Below are positions 1-12,106 of a stretch of 64,000 nucleotides of DNA, piece by piece. Under the pieces are notes generated by a model, which worked only from the letters and a program-made list of their open reading frames with translations, ran no database searches and was not told the origin of the DNA. A program made the position numbers and the translations under genes. Position 1 is the first letter of the stretch, and each line of letters begins with the position of its first letter. Origin of the DNA: Brachionus manjavacas (lineage: Eukaryota; Rotifera; Eurotatoria; Ploima; Brachionidae); NCBI GenBank assembly GCA_019054805.1, contig JAHQIY010000015.1, positions 1,124,001 to 1,188,000 of the forward strand, written 5' to 3'.

Positions 1-1681
1 AAATAAATATTTTAAAGTTTCGCTCAAAAAAAAGCTTTCCATGCGATCTTCCAATGATTTGTCCAAAACATCATGAACTGTCGCAAATCCACATCTAAAA
101 TTTTTAACAATAAAACATTCTTTTTAAATAATAGCAATCTTACTTTACTCTGGTTATGTTATTTAAATTTTCAATAATCAATTTGGCTGCATGCAGATAG
201 AAAGGACTTTTTGTCGCTCGGTACAAAAAATAAGTTGCCTCCGCAAATTCCGGCCTCAAAGGGTAAAAGTAAATGTCTGGTAGCTTCAAATTCCAATTGT
301 ATCTCTCGGGTAGAACTGCAAATTTTTTCCATATAGCAAAGTAAAGTGCATGAAAGCAAACGGCCTCATCTAAATCATTGTCAAGTACTTGGACTCCAGA
401 GTAAAATGCCTGCAATGAGTCAATCCAGTTATTAGCTGTGCTACCGGTATTCATGTTGACATTAACATAGATCGGATGGTGTCCTTTTCCTCTCAAACAC
501 TCGCTACGGCTATACTAATTGATTAAAGCTTATTCAAGTCTAATCTAAATTTCTTAATAAAATTTAAAAACTTACCCATGTCTTAGATATTTTTTGATAG
601 ACTTTTTTATCTCATTGAACATGTACAAGTCTTTTGGATTACCAAATAGAACAAATCCCTTACAACAACAAAAAAAATAAAAAAATTTACTTTATTGTCT
701 TTTATTTACTTTTAGCAAATATTCCAGATAGGAATCGATTCCTGCCCCCAAGCCACTCATCAAACCCTGCCAGCTTCCGGTCTTTATGTTCAGCTCATTG
801 CCGACTAGGCCAGTTGTGGGATTTTTTTTCAAAAAAATAGTCTCTGAAACAAGCCGAGCCACTTTTTCATAAATTGTATCATTTAACAAATAACTTAGAG
901 TCCCGAATTCTAACAAAAGTGAGCCTGCACCCGATGTACATGTATGGTTAAATGAGTCAAATGGTACTCCAATTTTTAGGTTAACTCTGGGATATGGCAA
1001 TATATTGTGGTCATTATTGAATGCAGTGAGTAGTCGAACAGCTAAATCATGAGCCAAATTTAAAAATTCATTATCATAATTGTCAATTTTCATGTCCCCA
1101 AATGGTTGATCTGGCTCTAATGTAACTAGATGGGATGATAAAAGGCTACCCATGAGCCTTATTGTTGCTTCAAATACTTGAACAGTTGAGTTTTTATCAA
1201 AATTTAAATTTTCCATCACCAATTTGCTAGCTAGTTTAAATTCACTTGAATTTCCCATAACAACCAGAGTGGTCAATGAATCAACCAGTGTCAGCAGATA
1301 ATCTCCTAAAGCATCGTTTACATTGATGTTATCTGGTCGAAGGTGATCTGGTCCGCGTCCACGACAATGAATCGGATCAAGCTCGTCTAGAGGGTACGCA
1401 TGCTTCATATAGTTGTCATAGCCAAATGTAAACATCTCATGAGCAAGATTTTTCAGTCGTATTCTCTCTTTTTCCGGAAAATGTAATAGATAATTGTATT
1501 CTTTAAGAGTTTCATTTGTTAATTTGAAATAATTAAGAATAGAATTGGGTGAATTATTCGAATTTATATCATCGTTGAACTCGGTGTTTAATTGGGAATA
1601 CAAAGTATAATCAAGGCTAATAGACAAAATTGGTTCCAGATAAATTAAAAAATAGAAAAAGCTTTGAATATTTAGTCTCAT
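1..1681 (-). CDS. EDEM1: EDEM1-like ER degradation-enhancing mannosidase (3' end off window)
   Basis: GH47-family protein of the ER lumen that recognises misfolded glycoproteins and feeds them to ER-associated degradation. Four exons are visible on the minus strand: 1681-710, 658-576, 509-144 and 94-1, giving 505 codons with no stop, so the C-terminus lies off the left edge. The start has a hydrophobic signal peptide. Family landmarks include [19 protein letters not shown] near residue 90, [12 protein letters not shown], and downstream [21 protein letters not shown] and [10 protein letters not shown]. These match EDEM1 better than EDEM2 or EDEM3. Introns are 49-66 nt. Exon 3 has two possible in-frame acceptors six bases apart, TAG before CCGTAG, so two residues (Arg-Ser) may be optional. 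EDEM1 identity rests on family recall. Confidence 0.9.
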
Positions 1682-2124
1682 TTTTTATTTAAAATTAAAA
1701 GATTTTTATTCAGTTTTTTTAATTTTTTATGATAATAAATTAAATTTTTTTATAATGATTTATACGTGTAATTAAAACACTGGCAAACTTCAATGTCTTA
1801 ATTAGACAAATTTGTTAGACGTAATCATTTTTTACTCTTATTTTCAAATCAATAGCAAAAAAAATGAATACAAAAAAATAAATTTTATTTACAAATTTTT
1901 AAGTTTTATAATCAATTAATTTAGTTTTAAATTTTTCACAAATTTTTTAAAGCTTATATTTGATTACCTTGGTCTAGTTTTCGTTTAATACCGCTACTGG
2001 CTCGATTTTTAAATGATTTTACCGATGAAATTAAGCAACGAATTTCATATTCTCGCTTTATTATCCATTTTTCTCTTTTAAATTTAGTCTTAAAAAATCA
2101 TTAAATCAATTTTAAATATTTAAT
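1682..2124. other. Spacer between EDEM1 start and NCAPG stop
   Basis: 443 bp of AT-rich sequence. It must hold the EDEM1 promoter and the NCAPG 3' untranslated region. No open frame, hairpin or repeat stands out. Confidence 0.6.
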
Positions 2125-4664
2125 TTAAATAAATGTTTTTACAATTAAATTTTCTAGTTGTTCATAAACTAAATTCAAATATTTTAGGCTTATTTCATCG
2201 GCATCAGAGTCTTTAATACTGAACTCTATGAGAACTTCAATTAATTTTTGAGTTAGATAATAATTAGAAGAAGCTTTTAAAATTTCGTCCAAAATCAAAT
2301 TAATAATTATTAATCTTCCATTACTACAACCACTAGTAATATAGTAATAAAACTTTGCAACATGTTTTAACTCATTAATTGGCAAATTTTTTTTTACCAA
2401 ATATTTAAGAACTATTTTAATAGTTTTACTTAACAGAACCGAATTTCGAGAATGATAAATTCCATCATTGACATCATCATTTTTAAATTGAGTGAAAAAT
2501 TCTCCCAGACACGCCTTGAGTTTTTTTACCATCAAATCACTATTTGCTTCTCGGTCACATCGAAAATAAGCCAGCACCAATTTTGACAGCAATAGTGATC
2601 TACTTGGAACTTCAACATTATTCAACAAAAGCTTACAAAATCCTGCGCACGTTAAGTATGTACATTTGGAATCCTTTTGATTAAAATAATTTTTTTGAAT
2701 AAAAATAATTAATTTAAATTTTTTTAATTACTTCACAGTCAATTTGATTTTCTAATCTGTCAAATATTTTAATAAATAAATCATAATTTAGACTTAATTT
2801 TTCGGCATGATGTAGCAAAATATTGACCAGCGAATTGGTTGCTTCGCAGACAGGTTCAGAATAATCCAGACTGATCATCTTGAAAAATTTATCTTAAATT
2901 TTTAATTAAAAGAAACAAATTAAATTACCTGATAGAATATTTGAAGATAATTAACTGCAATCTCGTAATTAAGTAGAGATGCATGGCCAAGAGCGCGAGC
3001 GGCCAGAGCTCTGACTTTTGGATCAAGGTCTGATATATTAGTTATAACTATTTTTTCTATAAAATATTCAATTATATTTTGATTTAGATCAACATCAATG
3101 TTCAATTGATCATTCAAGCTCAAGTTTAGATCAAGCATTGTTGAATTTTCAAAATCCTTATCTGTCATTGTATCCAATACAATATAAATAATGGTCAAGA
3201 ATTTTTTTCGCTGATCCTTATCAACACTACAGATAATCAAATCATCATAAATTTTCCAAAGAAAATTGAGCCTTATTTTATTGTCAACTTGTCTTAACAA
3301 AACTTCATAAATCAATTCATATTTTCTATCATAAAAACAAGTCAATTCATCAATTTCAGCCAGTATGTTGACTTGGTCCATTTTCAAGTCAATCAAAATT
3401 GTGATCAATTGGTAGAGAGGCAATATTTTGAAATCTCTATTTTTTAGCTTGGCAAATAATTTCTGTCCTATTTCACTTATGCTGTCTATTTTGCTAAACT
3501 TAATAAAAGATCTTATTAAGAATAAAAAATTAATATCTTTGATTAAATCTTTGCCAGGGTCCAAAATCTCTCGTGCGAAAATTTGAATTTTATTTTTGGC
3601 AAAAATTTCCTCGAACACCAAATCCATAATTTTGAACAGCTTATCTTCCAAATAAATAACATAAAAGTATTCCGTGTTTATAAACCACGTCCCTTCCAAG
3701 TCCAAATCACAAACAAACAAATAAACTTTTTCGACCATGCTCTTTTGGTCATTTAAATCCAGCCATTTTTGAACGAATCTTCTTAAAAGTTCACCATTTT
3801 TATTCCTCAGCAGACAGTCAATAATTTGTTTTCTAAATAAAGGTTGAAAAAATTCTCCAGGAACTTTATTTGCGATTAATTGAAGAGCTTTATTGCGGAT
3901 TTGCTCTACTGAATCGTAGATTAGCCTGTTTTTAATAAAGTTAAATGTTAAATCGTTCAAGACAATAAGATCCAAAATTAAAAGGCGAATTTGCGTGTTG
4001 GCATCATGTCTTAGAAGATTAATGAACGCGGTGATTACTTTGCATTCGGAGTCATGTGGCACTTGAAAATGCGAGGCCACCTGAATTGCTTTCAGCTGAG
4101 CATTTAAATTACAATCTCTTATGGCGTCTAAAGATAACAATTGAATTTTTGAAAAAATTTTCTCATCTATTTCACCACTTAAAGTCAATTTTATAGAATC
4201 TAAATATTTTTTCAATATCTCATAGAGCCTTAGTCGCACCGTGTCTGAATTTGATCTATTAATCTTTTTTTTTTAATTAAAAAAAAAAACAATTTAAAAA
4301 ATTAAATTCCTACGCTCAAAAGATAAAAAATAATTCCATTTTTGATTTTGCATTCAAGCTCACTCTTATCCATTTGTACCAGAACTTGGACCAAAAATTC
4401 AATGACCAAATTGGATCTAAACACTTCATTGGACACCAAGACAATTTGGATACACCGAATAATTGAGTTTGTGTAATCAGATAAAAAAAGATCCTTAGAA
4501 ACAAAATTAATAATTAGCTTGAAAAAAATTACGTTGCTAACTTTTTCACCATGAGTACCTTGAGCTAATAGAGCTCTTAGTTTGTGTACACCTTCGTCTA
4601 TGTCGAAGCATGGCTCTTGAGATTGATCAAAAATTTTGATGATTTTCTCTAGTACTGAAGTCAT
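2125..4664 (-). CDS. NCAPG: Condensin complex subunit 3 (CAP-G), HEAT-repeat protein
   Basis: Non-SMC HEAT-repeat subunit of condensin I, which compacts mitotic chromosomes. Four exons: 4664-4314, 4263-2929, 2878-2732 and 2673-2125, giving 793 residues, shorter than the roughly 1,000 of vertebrates. Recognition rests on collinear HEAT segments: NSDTVRLRLYEILKKYL, DSECKVITAFINLLRHDA, the IRNKALQLIANKV helix pair, and DPKVRALAARALGHASLLN, which parallel vertebrate CAP-G. The second exon needs the acceptor directly after the A-rich tract at 4265, because only this keeps the frame and the conserved residues. Introns are 49-58 nt. The C-terminal extension of vertebrate CAP-G is missing. CAP-G2 of condensin II is a less likely alternative. 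Confidence 0.85.
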
Positions 4665-7600
4665 TTTGAATTTTTTAGGGAAAAAAAGCGTGATTAATAT
4701 TTAGCTATCCGCTATTAAATTAAATTGTATAACTGCAGAAAATTTTTTTTGAAAAAATTAAAATTTTAAATTTTATTAAAAAAAATCGAATAAAAATTAA
4801 AAACACATTCATTGACGCTTTAATTGACCAAATCCACATGGCTACTTGTCAGATACAAATTCGGTTTAAATCAATGCATCTGACTAGAAGTAGACACGTA
4901 AAATGAATTCAATTTAAATTGCTAAATGATTTAAAAAAGAAAAAACAAAAAAATAAAGAGAATCAAAATTTAGCTACTAGCTCGATTTTATATACCTCTA
5001 AATTGCTGCTAAATTGCAATTATTTTGTTTCAAAAACCTCTTTTTTCATTTCTAGTTGTTGTAGTTACTTTTTGTGTTTTGAGTAAAATCGAGTACTAAA
5101 AAAGCAAAAGATTTTTGTTATGTTTATATTTTATATAAAAAATATTTATTTGAATTAACCTTTTTTTCAGTTTTTCATTTTATTTAATTAAAAGTTAGTT
5201 TACTTTTTGGTAACAAAACAAAAAAAAGCTAAATATAAACCAATTTAGAATAGAATAGCTGAATTCTATTATTTGTAAAAAAAGCTTTTGCCAAATCTTG
5301 CCAAATGGCTTTCGAGTATCGATATTGGATATCGATTGCATAACCGAAAATATCATATAACTCGGCAACAAAAATAAGTTTATAATTTGCCAAATAGCTG
5401 CGCATATTTATATTCATTAAGCCGAACTGCTTAGGCTTTGTTTAATCATCGTTTAAGACTGCTAAATACCTTGCAACATATTTTCTAAACTTCTAATTCG
5501 GTAATTAATTTCAACTCGTTGTGTTATAATTCCATAAACTTTTGGCAAAAATAACACTAGAATAACACAAGAACATATGAAGCAACTTAATCAAATCTAT
5601 TGTAAAGGTATGCATATATATATCTTAAAAACAAACTTAAGAAATCAACTTTAGGGATTATGGAGAGGCTAGGTTATCTTATTAAATAAAATTTTGGTTT
5701 ATGCTTTTTGGGATATTTAAATACACACTTTTTCTCACATACACTTTTACCTTAGGTCATACCACAATAAATTATTGACTTATTGAAATTTAGCAGGCAA
5801 TTGACAAAATTGTAATCCACTCAAGCTTGAAAGTGAGTTGAAATCTACGACAAAAAAATTCTTTCTTTCAAAACAGCTTTGGATCTAGATTTATCTAAAA
5901 TGTGTAAAGCATGGAATTTTAATTTGAATTCGGATATCACGAAACAATGATTAGATTGAAAACAACAAAAAAAGATAACTTGGTCAGAAATTTTTAAGCA
6001 AAAATAACTCTTTTGTTGTTATGGGTGTCCATTATTTCCTTTGACTAGAATTGAGTGGCTGAGCTTGCGCCAGAAAAAGCGGTGTTTGAACATATGCGGA
6101 AACGCTATGCCCAAATTCTTGAGAATCGCTTTATTTAAGCTGTTTATATCCTGAAATTGATTTAAATAATTAAATTGCTATTAGTTAAATAATGTGCTAG
6201 TATGCCCAAAAATCATGACAATAAATACAAAGCTACATGCAAATTATCAGAAATTTCTTTTCAGAATTATTCTTTTGCTATCAAATGAAAAAAATAAATG
6301 CTCGAAGAAACTTTGAAATTTTAGTCCTGAGGAATTTACCTAAGGATTTTTATGCGGAGCGTCTACACTTGAACCATTAAATAAATACTAGATGGGCTTA
6401 ATTTCTCAGTTTTAAACTAAATGAAAAGTATGTTTTAATATTTTATTTTAACAAAAAAGCATCTATTAAAACATTTTAGCTAGAAAAACTAACCGTAAAT
6501 AAAAAAATAGATCGACTTTTTAGCCATAAATTTGAATTAAATTTAATCAAGCAAAAGTATAAAATTGGCATAGAAAAAAAATGCCAACAATCTTGAAAAT
6601 CTGTCACAAAAGCTTTAAAATAAAGAATAAAGGAAAAATTCAATATTCAATTAGTTTTTGAAAGGGGTCAAGAAGACTACTTTGGTCCTTTGAGTTTTAA
6701 TTTACAAAAATTAAAGAATATTCGAAAAAAAAATTTAAAGAAAAAAGCAAAAGAGTTTAAATAAAAAAATCATCATATTTTTTGAGAAATTTTGTATATT
6801 TTTTTAAACATTTATAAGACTTTTATGTTGATTTAGTTTGTTTTTAATCAAGAAAAAAATTCAAATCATATAAATTTAAATAAATAAAAATTATTAAAAA
6901 TATTTAAAATAGCTGATGCAAATTAAATAAAAAAACACTCTTAAATTTAAACAGAGCTTAAGTCTATCAAATTAGATAAAATCCGAGTCATTATACAGAA
7001 TTACTGGTTTTAAATAAAACAATCAACTAAATCGATTAAAATATTTACAAATGTTAAGTGATTTTATTTTTCTTTGTTTAAGAAGCATATTCTTTCGAAT
7101 TATATTTGAAAATAAGATTTCTCAAAATTCGGCTCAAATTCATTTAATTTATTTTTTAAATTTAAACTTTTTAGTATTCAATTAAAAAATTTAATTTGTT
7201 AATTTAATTGTTTTTTGAGAAAGTAACTTTAAATAAATTTAAGTGATTAAAAATAAAATTATTATTTCAATTTTGCTTTATGTTTTCACTTAATTTACAT
7301 CACCTTAGCTACGTTTAATTCAGATTAGATAAAATTTAAGGTTATAAAATTGATTATAAAAAATTCAAAAATCTTTTAATTATTTTTCTGGAAGTTAAAT
7401 TTAACTGCAGGCAACGTAAATTGTTAAAAATTTTGAATTTTCGGCAAAATTAGCTGCAAATTCAAAATTTTATAATAAAATAAATATTCAAAATAAATAA
7501 AAATTTTAAACACTTTTTAAAATTTTACCATATTTCAGCATAACAACAATTCAGATTAATAAATTTAATTTTATTAAAAAAAGTTTGACTTTAATGCAAC

Positions 7601-7842
7601 TTTTTTTTATAGTACATGCAAAATTTTTAAAAATTCAATATTAAATTAAATTTAAAATATTAAATTTAAAATTACAAAGAAATATTCGTTTGGTAGAATA
7701 ATCAAAAATTTTTTAATAATTTAAGCAAAAATATTTACACAAATTTGAATCAATAAAGAATTAAATTAAATATTTAAGTTTAAACAAACATTTTTTCAAA
7801 AATTTTAAATTTTTTGATCTTATTAACTTAATAAATTTCAAA
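4665..7842. other. Long intergenic region without recognisable genes
   Basis: 3.2 kb between the NCAPG start and the F-box gene stop. No open frame has coding character. Part of 5280-5420 is less AT-rich and contains three TTGCCAAA-type words and a short ATCGATAT inverted repeat at 5318-5336. The rest is AT-rich with poly-A and poly-T runs. No tRNA, hairpin array or transposon motif was recognised. Confidence 0.5.
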
Positions 7843-9282
7843 TTAAAAAATATAACTCAAAAATTTTTTTATTCTATTTTCATCGTATTTAACATTAAAC
7901 TTAAAATAAAAATAATCATTTACAAATTGATCAAAACCTTTAGTATAAAATGAGCACAATTTTTTAATTCTGCATTCCAAACAAATACAATTAAGCTGAA
8001 ATTCGAAAATTTCCAAGCATGGGGCATTTCTCAAAAAATAGTTCAACAAAACTGGCAGCACACACTTCAGTCTACAGTCAGTCACAAATTTTATCTTAAC
8101 AGATTGTAGATTTTTGAAATAATACTTGTTATTTAAAAATATTTTGTTGAATCTTTCTATACTAAAACTTTGCTTTGAGCTTCCATCATCAGTCAATGAT
8201 AATTTTTTTAAATTAAAAAAAAAATCTTGTCCCAGAACATGAAAATTTAGTGCATAACCATTTTCCAAGTGATACAAATTGGTCTCGAAGTCATCTAGAT
8301 TCATCAACTCTGGCAAAATTTGTACTACTTTAACAAAATACTCGTTCTCCATTTCGTCATCCACCAAGCATCCATCTTGAACATTCAGTACCAATTTTTT
8401 GCATTTATTCACATCAATAATTTTAATTAAATTAAAAACAACTGACAGCGAGCACATTTTAAATTTTATTTGTGCTAAATTAAGCCGATTTTTCGCTCTT
8501 ACCAACTTTTCCAAAGCATTCACCTCTTTTTGTTTGAAAGAATCCAATTCCAATGAATTGAGTTGGTTTAATTTTGAAATTTTTTTCACTAATTTGTACA
8601 AGCATCCATTGTAGTAATGAATAGACAAATCTACTAAATTAGGGAAAAGGTGATTAATTTTGTTCAGAAGACAATTTTCTCTCAAAATGCTGTCCCATAC
8701 AAATTGTTTTTCGCTTTTACTGTCATAGATCAGACACGATAAATCAAAAGAATGTGTTTTGCCAAATGGTTCCATTTCTATGCTCGAGTTATCTTGGAAT
8801 TTTTGGCCAATAACCGAACCACTTGTGTTTATGAACGATTCTATCTTTAAACAAGAGCAATTCGGAAAAAAATTCAGACAATTTATTGAAAAAATATTTA
8901 AATTTATTAATTTTAGATGATAGCTTTGTTCTGTGTCGAAACGTAGAGATTGTTGTAGTTTAATTTGTTTTTTTGTTAAGGTGGTCAAGCAGGAGGCTTT
9001 CAAGTGACAAATTTTTTTCCGCTTTATGAAATCGGCTACTTTTGCTAGCTCTGTTTTTGAGCTAAAGTCGATTTTAATGGAATTCCTTCTCCATATAAAG
9101 TTCGAGTTGTCAATTAAGTGTTTAAAAAATGAGCTTAAAAGACGTAAATTTAAGACATCGGACAGTTTAAGGTAATCGAATATGCAGTAATAGATTTCGA
9201 TTGGTAAGCAATTGAAATCGATCGTGCTAGACTGGACTTTTTCTTCTTGAATTAATTTGGCACGTTTTCTTAGACCAAACAT
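7843..9282 (-). CDS. F-box protein, intronless
   Basis: A 479-residue protein with an F-box at about residues 25-67: LPIEIYYCIFDYLKLSDVL, then NLRLLSSFFKHL and a closing IWRR. The F-box binds SKP1 and would make this a substrate receptor of an SCF ubiquitin ligase. The remainder is rich in Leu, Asn and Lys, with spaced leucines (LVDLSIHYYNG, LNSLELDSF, LKKLSLTDDG) that look like degenerate leucine-rich repeats, so it is probably FBXL-like. A cysteine cluster (CICLECRIKKLC) lies near the C-terminus. No orthologue could be named. It is divergent from POLD3 across a 303-bp shared promoter region. The start is the first ATG, reading MFGLRKR. Confidence 0.75.
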   Translation of the reverse strand: MFGLRKRAKLIQEEKVQSSTIDFNCLPIEIYYCIFDYLKLSDVLNLRLLSSFFKHLIDNSNFIWRRNSIKIDFSSKTELAKVADFIKRKKICHLKASCLTTLTKKQIKLQQSLRFDTEQSYHLKLINLNIFSINCLNFFPNCSCLKIESFINTSGSVIGQKFQDNSSIEMEPFGKTHSFDLSCLIYDSKSEKQFVWDSILRENCLLNKINHLFPNLVDLSIHYYNGCLYKLVKKISKLNQLNSLELDSFKQKEVNALEKLVRAKNRLNLAQIKFKMCSLSVVFNLIKIIDVNKCKKLVLNVQDGCLVDDEMENEYFVKVVQILPELMNLDDFETNLYHLENGYALNFHVLGQDFFFNLKKLSLTDDGSSKQSFSIERFNKIFLNNKYYFKNLQSVKIKFVTDCRLKCVLPVLLNYFLRNAPCLEIFEFQLNCICLECRIKKLCSFYTKGFDQFVNDYFYFKFNVKYDENRIKKFLSYIF

Positions 9283-9585
9283 TTTGGAATAATTTTTTGG
9301 CTAGAATTAAAATTTAATTTTTTTCTCCTCAATTTGTACATGTATCAGAAATTTTGGAAAAAATTAAATTTAGCTACTCTTGAGAGAAAAAATAATTAAA
9401 CAAAATTTTGAATTTAAAATTATCTTAATAAACTTTTTCAAATTAATTAGAATTTTTACAAATTTGATTTTTTTTTTACATATAATTTTATTTTTTTTCT
9501 AAATCTCAGTTTTTCTTTTAAAAAAATTTCAAAAAGCAAGTTGTAATTGATTTAAATCGTTTGAATTGATTTTAGACACCCGATC
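9283..9585. promoter_or_regulatory. Presumed bidirectional promoter, F-box gene / POLD3
   Basis: 303 bp separate two divergent start codons, so both promoters must lie here or in upstream untranslated exons. No specific motif was recognised. This is inferred from layout only. Confidence 0.4.
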
Positions 9586-10537
9586 ATGGTACTAGATTTC
9601 GATAACGAAATAGAAATTTTGCTTAATGATCAAGAAAAAATTGTAATAAATTTTAAAATAATTTTAATTTTTTATTAATTTTTTTCTTAGGTTTCCTATA
9701 AAGAACTAAATAACAGATTTGATATTGCACCCAGTCAAGCGCAAGAGTAATAATTACTAAATTTAATAGTCTATTTAATTAATTCGTGAAGATTGCTTTG
9801 TAAATTTATGGAAAAAAAACGCAAAGAGGATCCGGAGGCTAAATTCCATGTTACTTTTGTAATAGTTGGAATTAATCATAAAACAAAAGTATTTTTTTCT
9901 AAGATTTAATTCAATTTGACTCGGATTAAATTTAGAGTAAACAAATAAATTTAGTCAATGAAGTGGATATCGACTCCTTTGAAAAAGAGTGCCAGATAGA
10001 ATCAAAAAAAGTCTACAGTATTCAAAATTCTAAAATAGAAGTAGTATTTTAATATTTTTGAGATTATTTTTTCAATCATTTTTTAAAAAAGGACTTTAAT
10101 CTGTTGTTTTCAAACGATGTCGATTCCTCTAATAATATATCTAGGTAGAATGGATGAATTTTTAAAATTTTGTTTAAAAAATATTAATTATTAGAAAATC
10201 GAATTTATTGGTAAAATTTAGTGACAAAATTCCGGATAATTTGATGAAAAAAGCTACCGTGGTGGTCAAAAATGAGCCATTAGTTGAAATAAAGCCAAAG
10301 CCAATTGAGACAACCAAGACGACTTCAAGTGATTTATCTAAGCATAAAGAGGATGTCTCAAATCAAAAAGAAAACATAAAAGGTTCAGTTAAAGTAGAAT
10401 CAATGGATACCAGTGAACCAATTGGCAAAAAGACAAAATTTGGCGAAGAATCTAAACAAAAGAGTACAGCAAAATCTACTGCCAAGCAACCTGCTAAACA
10501 TCAGTCAACTTTAACCAGTTTTTTTAAAAAAGCTTAA
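9586..10537 (+). CDS. POLD3: DNA polymerase delta subunit 3 (p66/PolD3)
   Basis: Accessory subunit of replicative DNA polymerase delta that contacts PCNA. Six exons: 9586-9642, 9691-9746, 9792-9888, 9936-10040, 10092-10144 and 10195-10537, giving 236 residues, about half the human length. The N-terminus matches the family: VSYKELNNRFDIAPSQAQE, then CKFMEKKRKEDPEAKFHVT and KKVYSIQNSKIE. The C-terminus is a PCNA-interacting box at about residues 226-233 (QSTLTSFF) followed by KKA and the stop. The shortening falls in the Lys/Ser-rich middle, which is poorly conserved in the family. Introns are 45-51 nt. The gene converges on NUP42 with only 100 bp between stops. An ORF caller sees only the last exon, which misses the diagnostic part. 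Confidence 0.88.
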
Positions 10538-10637
10538 ATTATTTTTTAACAAGCTTTATTTTTTTATCAATTGAAAATTTGTAAAAAATTTTTTCATCAA
10601 AATTTTGCAATAAATCTGCATCGATTAAATTTCTTGT

Positions 10638-11848
10638 TTAACACAACTCTTTTGGCGGAGGAACATTTGGTATACGACCAACTGTAAACTCATTGGATTT
10701 AAACTCATTAAGATGCTGCTTATTAATCTCATTTAGTTGACTGTAATACAAATTGTTTCCTTGTGGCTCTTCTTTTATTAATGGCAGTTTTTGACCAAAA
10801 AAAGTGTTTTCCTTTGACTGGGGAGCATCAGTATTCATTTGGACAATGCTGGAAAAAAAATTTGTCTCCATTGGTTTTGAATTTGATACTTGAAAAGCTT
10901 CTTTGGACGTTGCAAGGTTGAATGCAGGTGATGGTTCGGGTGCTTTAGAAAATATTGATCCGAATCCAGTTCCAAATTGGGGTTTTGTTTGTTGAGATAC
11001 CAATTGGGCAAATTGATTCTGTGGTTCTGGCTGAATTTGTTTTTGTTGAACTATTTTCATGAAAGGATTTCCTTCGGATGATTCCGAAGACAATTTTTCC
11101 GACTCATAAAAATATTTAAGCTAGAAAACTTTATTCATTCATTCAAAAAAAAAATTATAAAAAATATTACCAAGTATTCTCTGGTTTGCTGATTGGGATT
11201 TATCATTTGTTTAATGATGTTCACGTTTTCGGTGACTTTATTATTATATTCGTTTATCTAACAAAATTGATAGTTATTTTATGTGAAATTTAATGAGAAA
11301 AGTTACAGCTTGGGAGAGATTGTTTTTTGCTCTGGCTTCGTAGAAACCAAATCGAACTTCTTCAGGGGAAATGTCCTGTAGTACTAAAATAAAAAGTTTT
11401 TCCACAAATTTACCAAAAGTCTAGATAAAAACCTGAAATGCATGGGGCATATCTACTATATGCAAAACAAGATAATTTCCATGCAGACGAATTGATCCAG
11501 TTACTCATTTCAGTTCGAACAAGTTCTCTATTAATTAGTTTTAGGTGTTTTATTTATTAATTAAAAAATAGATACAAAAATGAATTTGCATTCAGGCTTT
11601 CGGGTGACTGAGTATCTGTAGAAGTTGGTCGCTGGTCCTGTTTTGGAAAATTTTGTGAATAAGCTGCTGGACGAGACTGGGATGACTGGTATCGAAAATC
11701 TCGATTTTGATCCTGATAATTGCGCTGACCTTTCACAAATTTATCAGTTGATATGAAGAGTCATAAAGAAATTACCTCTGGGATGTTCAAAATTACAGCT
11801 ACTTCCATAGCGGCAATTTCCCTGCATGTAAAACTTACAAACTGTCAT
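10638..11848 (-). CDS. NUP42: Nucleoporin NUP42 (NLP1/CG1), CCCH zinc finger
   Basis: Cytoplasmic-face nucleoporin that helps GLE1/DDX19 remodel exported mRNPs. Six exons: 11848-11776, 11729-11576, 11527-11433, 11383-11307, 11257-11171 and 11120-10638, giving 322 residues. The protein starts with a CCCH finger at C4, C12, C18 and H22 (CX7CX5CX3H), with CRYGSSCNFEHPRG as the core. The middle has DISPEEVRFGFYEARAKN, as in NUP42. The C-terminus reads FTVGRIPNVPPPKELC, close to the vertebrate GLE1-binding tail. Only three FG dipeptides are visible, far fewer than in vertebrate NUP42. The first five exons are short and were assembled from splice phase and family similarity. Confidence 0.85.
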
Positions 11849-12106
11849 CTCTTAATAAATTTTTTCAAGTTTAATTTTTAATTTATTCATTTTATGTTAA
11901 GATTTTTTCAAAAAATAAAAAAAATTTTAACATTTTTTTCTAGATTATCAAATTTAGTAAATTTATCAAGAATGAAAAATAAAATATTTATATTAGTTTT
12001 ATTAAACGAAATCATTAAAGTATTTACATTCAATTTCAATAACTGAAACAAAAAATGAGTAAAATAAAACCGATTTTTAACAATGAAAAATTTTGGTCTA
12101 AACTGG

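Noticed and set aside
10208..10537. POLD3 as a single-exon 109-residue protein
   Set aside because: Upstream exons in phase restore the conserved N-terminal region, so the short frame is only the last exon.
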